From Tatumella terrea (lineage in GTDB: Bacteria; Pseudomonadota; Gammaproteobacteria; Enterobacterales; Enterobacteriaceae), in assembly GCF_039523755.1 (NCBI RefSeq), contig NZ_BAAAFX010000005.1, forward strand, positions 14,457 through 78,456: 64,000 nucleotides of DNA, in the 5' to 3' direction. The translations under genes were made by a program, and so were the position numbers. Shown in pieces: positions 61,767-64,000 of this stretch. Position 1 is the first letter of the stretch, and each line of letters starts with the position of its first letter. The notes below the pieces were generated by a model. It saw nothing but the letters and a program-made list of their open reading frames with translations, was not told the DNA's origin and did not search any database.

Positions 61767-63245
61767 ATGACTCAACCATCGCCTCAGGATACAAAGACCA
61801 CCTCAGAAAAACAGACTTCAGATATTACACCGGCAACACCTTCTGATGAAGTGACTACCTCATTTCTCAGTGCGAGTGCTTTTCTGCTTACCGCGTCGGG
61901 TATTGCGGCTATCGCCGGCTTTCTCTATGGCTATGATACCGGGATTATTTCCGGTGCATTACTGCAAATAACCCATGACTTCTCACTTTCCAGTCATGCT
62001 CAGGAATGGGTAACCAGTGCCATTCTGGTGGGTGCAGTCATCGGAGCACTTGTCTGCGGTAAGCTCTCCGGACTTATTGGCCGGCGCTATACCGTGATGA
62101 CCGTTGCCGCTATCTTTGCCATTGGCGTTATCGCCTCAGGCCTTTCAGGCTCAGCCATTAGTTTAGCCATTGCCCGTATTGTTCTCGGCTTTGCTGTGGG
62201 CGGAGCCTCGCAGATTGTTCCGGTGTATATTGCCGAACTGGCTCCTCCGGAAAAACGCGGCCGCCTTGTGACCTTTTTTAATATTTCTATTGGTGCCGGG
62301 ATACTGACCGCGGGACTCGTCGGTGCATTCCTGCAGGATATCTGGTCCTGGCGGATTATGTTTTCCGTCGCGGCTATCCCCGCACTGATCCTGCTATTGG
62401 GTATGCTGCCCCTGCCGGAAAGCCCACGCTGGCTGGTTGGCCAGAAGCGTATCAAAGAAGCCCGTGTCGCGTTAAATATGGTCAGGGAAACAGACCGTGA
62501 AGTCAGGCATGAATTAAGAAATATCCAAAAAGTGCACGATAAAGCAGAACGGAAATCAGTGGCGAGCTGGAAGGATCTTAAGCAGCCCTGGCTGCGTCCG
62601 GCTCTGCTCGCAGGTCTGGGAGTCGCTGCTTTTACCCAGCTCTCAGGGATAGAGATGATGATTTACTATACGCCGACCTTTCTGACCGATGCAGGATTCA
62701 GCCGCGGAACCGCTCTGCATTCTGCGCTCGGGGTTGCCGTCATCTATCTCCTGCTCACCATCACCGGTAAGTTATTAGTGGATCGTATCGGCCGCCGTAC
62801 ACTGACGTTATGGATGATGCCTGGCGCAATCATTAGCCTGCTGCTGTTAGGCGGTGTGTTTGTGATGAACAGTCATGGCGGCCAGTATAGCTGGCTGATT
62901 GTCATCTGCCTGTTTGCATTTATGATCTTTAATTCAGGCGGTATACAGGTCATAGGCTGGCTGATCGGGTCTGAAGTGTATCCGATGGGGATCAGGGAGA
63001 AAGCGACCAGTCTGCATGCTGCCATACTCTGGGGGTCAAACCTGTTACTGACAGGTACCGCACTTTCACTGGTCAATTTGCTAGGGATTGGTGGTGCTAT
63101 GTGGTTTTATGCCCTGCTGAATCTGCTGGGATTTCTTTTTATCTACTTCATCGTTCCGGAAACCAAAGGTCGTTCACTGGAAGAGATCGAAGTATCGCTG
63201 AAAGAAGGGAAGTTTTACCCTAAAAAGCCGCATAAAGGGGCCTAA
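61767..63245 (+). CDS. Sugar porter family MFS transporter
   Basis: 492 residues, about 12 helices. Family motifs: GFLYGYDTGIISGAL (first helix), GKLSGLIGRRYTV (GRR), PESPRWLVGQKR after helix 6, QLSGIEMMIYYTP (substrate QQxSG-type motif, here TQLSG), and PETKGRSLEEIE at the C-terminus. Like GalP/AraE/XylE; a hydrophilic N-terminal extension of about 35 residues is unusual. A pentose, hexose or inositol proton symporter; the substrate is not decided. Confidence 0.85.
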   Translation: MTQPSPQDTKTTSEKQTSDITPATPSDEVTTSFLSASAFLLTASGIAAIAGFLYGYDTGIISGALLQITHDFSLSSHAQEWVTSAILVGAVIGALVCGKLSGLIGRRYTVMTVAAIFAIGVIASGLSGSAISLAIARIVLGFAVGGASQIVPVYIAELAPPEKRGRLVTFFNISIGAGILTAGLVGAFLQDIWSWRIMFSVAAIPALILLLGMLPLPESPRWLVGQKRIKEARVALNMVRETDREVRHELRNIQKVHDKAERKSVASWKDLKQPWLRPALLAGLGVAAFTQLSGIEMMIYYTPTFLTDAGFSRGTALHSALGVAVIYLLLTITGKLLVDRIGRRTLTLWMMPGAIISLLLLGGVFVMNSHGGQYSWLIVICLFAFMIFNSGGIQVIGWLIGSEVYPMGIREKATSLHAAILWGSNLLLTGTALSLVNLLGIGGAMWFYALLNLLGFLFIYFIVPETKGRSLEEIEVSLKEGKFYPKKPHKGA

Positions 63246-63893
63246 ACTTCCGCCATTTCTGCTCCCGGGCAACCGGCCCGGGGGCAGCTCCTCGGCCTAA
63301 AACCGTTGAACTGTACTCCTCGCGCGGATTGCCGACTGACAGAGATAATTTCTCTCAGGGTATCAATAGCAACCAGGGCAGGTATAGTCGGCCAGCCAGT
63401 CGTCAAACGATTCCGGCTACCCATCGGGGTATATGCTGATTATCCTATGCGGACAACACCGGCATACCCCGCTTCCTAAGGATTCTCCCCGGACAACTTT
63501 TGCCAGCGTAACGATGCCACCAAATATCAGATGCCCCTGCCGGTACCTTCAGCCGGACAGCCCCTCTCTATTAACTGATGCAGGTGATTTATTATGAAGG
63601 ATCTCCACGCGCGGCAGGTGAATACTGCTATACAGCAGGATCTTTTCAGGGCCACGCGGAAATAATTGATTTCGAGCGCAGGCACTAAACCTGTGATCGG
63701 CGAGAGAAGATCTGAGCAACCGACACTCCGGAATTGCAGGATGGGCGGATAATTTTTGCGGGATAATGGAAATTCAGGACAGGATAAGACTGGTGATCAT
63801 GACTCTATTCTGCCCATATAACTGAGGGGGTACCTGCCAGAAAAATCAGCGGATAAGGAACTGCGGGGCAGAGGATTGGAAAATATAGATAAG
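63246..63893. other. Intergenic interval before tRNA-Asp
   Basis: 648 bp. A GC-rich dyad CCCGGGC/GCCCGGG at 63264-63282, just after the MFS stop, may be its terminator. Otherwise nothing recognisable. Confidence 0.5.
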
Positions 63894-63926
63894 AAAAAAG
63901 GCCATGTTAATAAATAACATGGCCTT
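63894..63926 (-). terminator. Terminator of second tRNA-Asp
   Basis: Minus strand AAGGCCATGTTA...TAACATGGCCTT (12-bp perfect stem) followed by TTTTTC. Very like the aspV terminator at 51907. Confidence 0.85.
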
Positions 63927-63933
63927 AAAAGTG

Positions 63934-64000
63934 TGGCGGAACGGACGGGACTCGAACCCGCGACCCCCTGCGTGACAGGCAGGTATTCTAACCAACTGAA
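63934..64000 (-). tRNA. tRNA-Asp (GTC), cut by window end
   Basis: 67 of the 77 nt are present, identical in sequence to the 51946-52022 copy as far as it goes (CCA end, T-loop, GTC anticodon). The 5' acceptor strand lies beyond the window. In E. coli the matching position is aspU at the end of rrnH. Confidence 0.95.

Overview
The window comes from a gamma-proteobacterium of the order Enterobacterales. The aspV-dnaQ-rnhA-yafS-gloB-mltD-yafD order is the enterobacterial one, and ssrA-integrated P2/P4 elements and yfiRNB are typical of the group. The DUF3289/DUF943 pairs and the moderate GC suggest Erwiniaceae (Pantoea, Erwinia or Tatumella-like); this is inference, since no species marker is present.

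1-19.6 kb is the integrase-proximal part of a P2/186-like prophage. Leftward come tail completion (S, R), spanins, SAR endolysin, holin, X and the head genes L, M, N, O. Rightward come terminase P and portal Q. Then follow a likely cos site (about 9.23 kb) flanked by AT-rich accessory genes, the early block (A, dam, small genes, Cox), the CI repressor and the integrase. The rest of the tail module lies left of the window. The accessory genes occupy the P2 tin/old position between cos and A: DUF4145, DUF262 plus HEPN, and a C5 cytosine methyltransferase. They are candidate phage defence genes.

19.7-22.4 kb is the tmRNA (ssrA) 3' attachment region. It holds a displaced ssrA 3' end, the ssrA-distal terminator (repeated 2.6 kb later), a P4-type integrase stub, P4-origin-like iterons, and a frameshifted RNase A-type toxin followed by an intact CdiI-like immunity gene.

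22.5-29.2 kb is a tandem array: three complete DUF3289-DUF943 pairs, two further DUF943 genes preceded only by C-terminal relics of DUF3289, and one fully decayed pair. The three complete pairs share a leader in which a TATAAT box lies exactly 128 nt before each start codon. It looks like a diversifying effector/immunity array.

29.3-39.9 kb is metabolic accessory DNA: an MBL hydrolase with a NupG-type transporter, a 17-copy 8-bp repeat, a LacI regulator divergent from an arylsulfotransferase and an NCS2 permease, an ABM-ACT-ArsR operon, a truncated histidine acid phosphatase and a RIO kinase. 40.2-43.1 kb has a GH32 protein that lacks both catalytic carboxylates, a LacI repressor and a small lipoprotein, linked by TTAACGTTAA operators. 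43.6-45.9 kb is yfiRNB (c-di-GMP signalling). 46.2-51.8 kb has a hydrolase, an ABC transporter without its ATPase, and a CadR-ZntA heavy-metal efflux pair.

51.9-64 kb is the conserved aspV-dnaQ/rnhA-yafS-gloB-mltD-yafD block, followed by tauABCD (taurine use), a sugar-porter MFS gene and a second, truncated tRNA-Asp that may be the distal gene of an rRNA operon just beyond the window.
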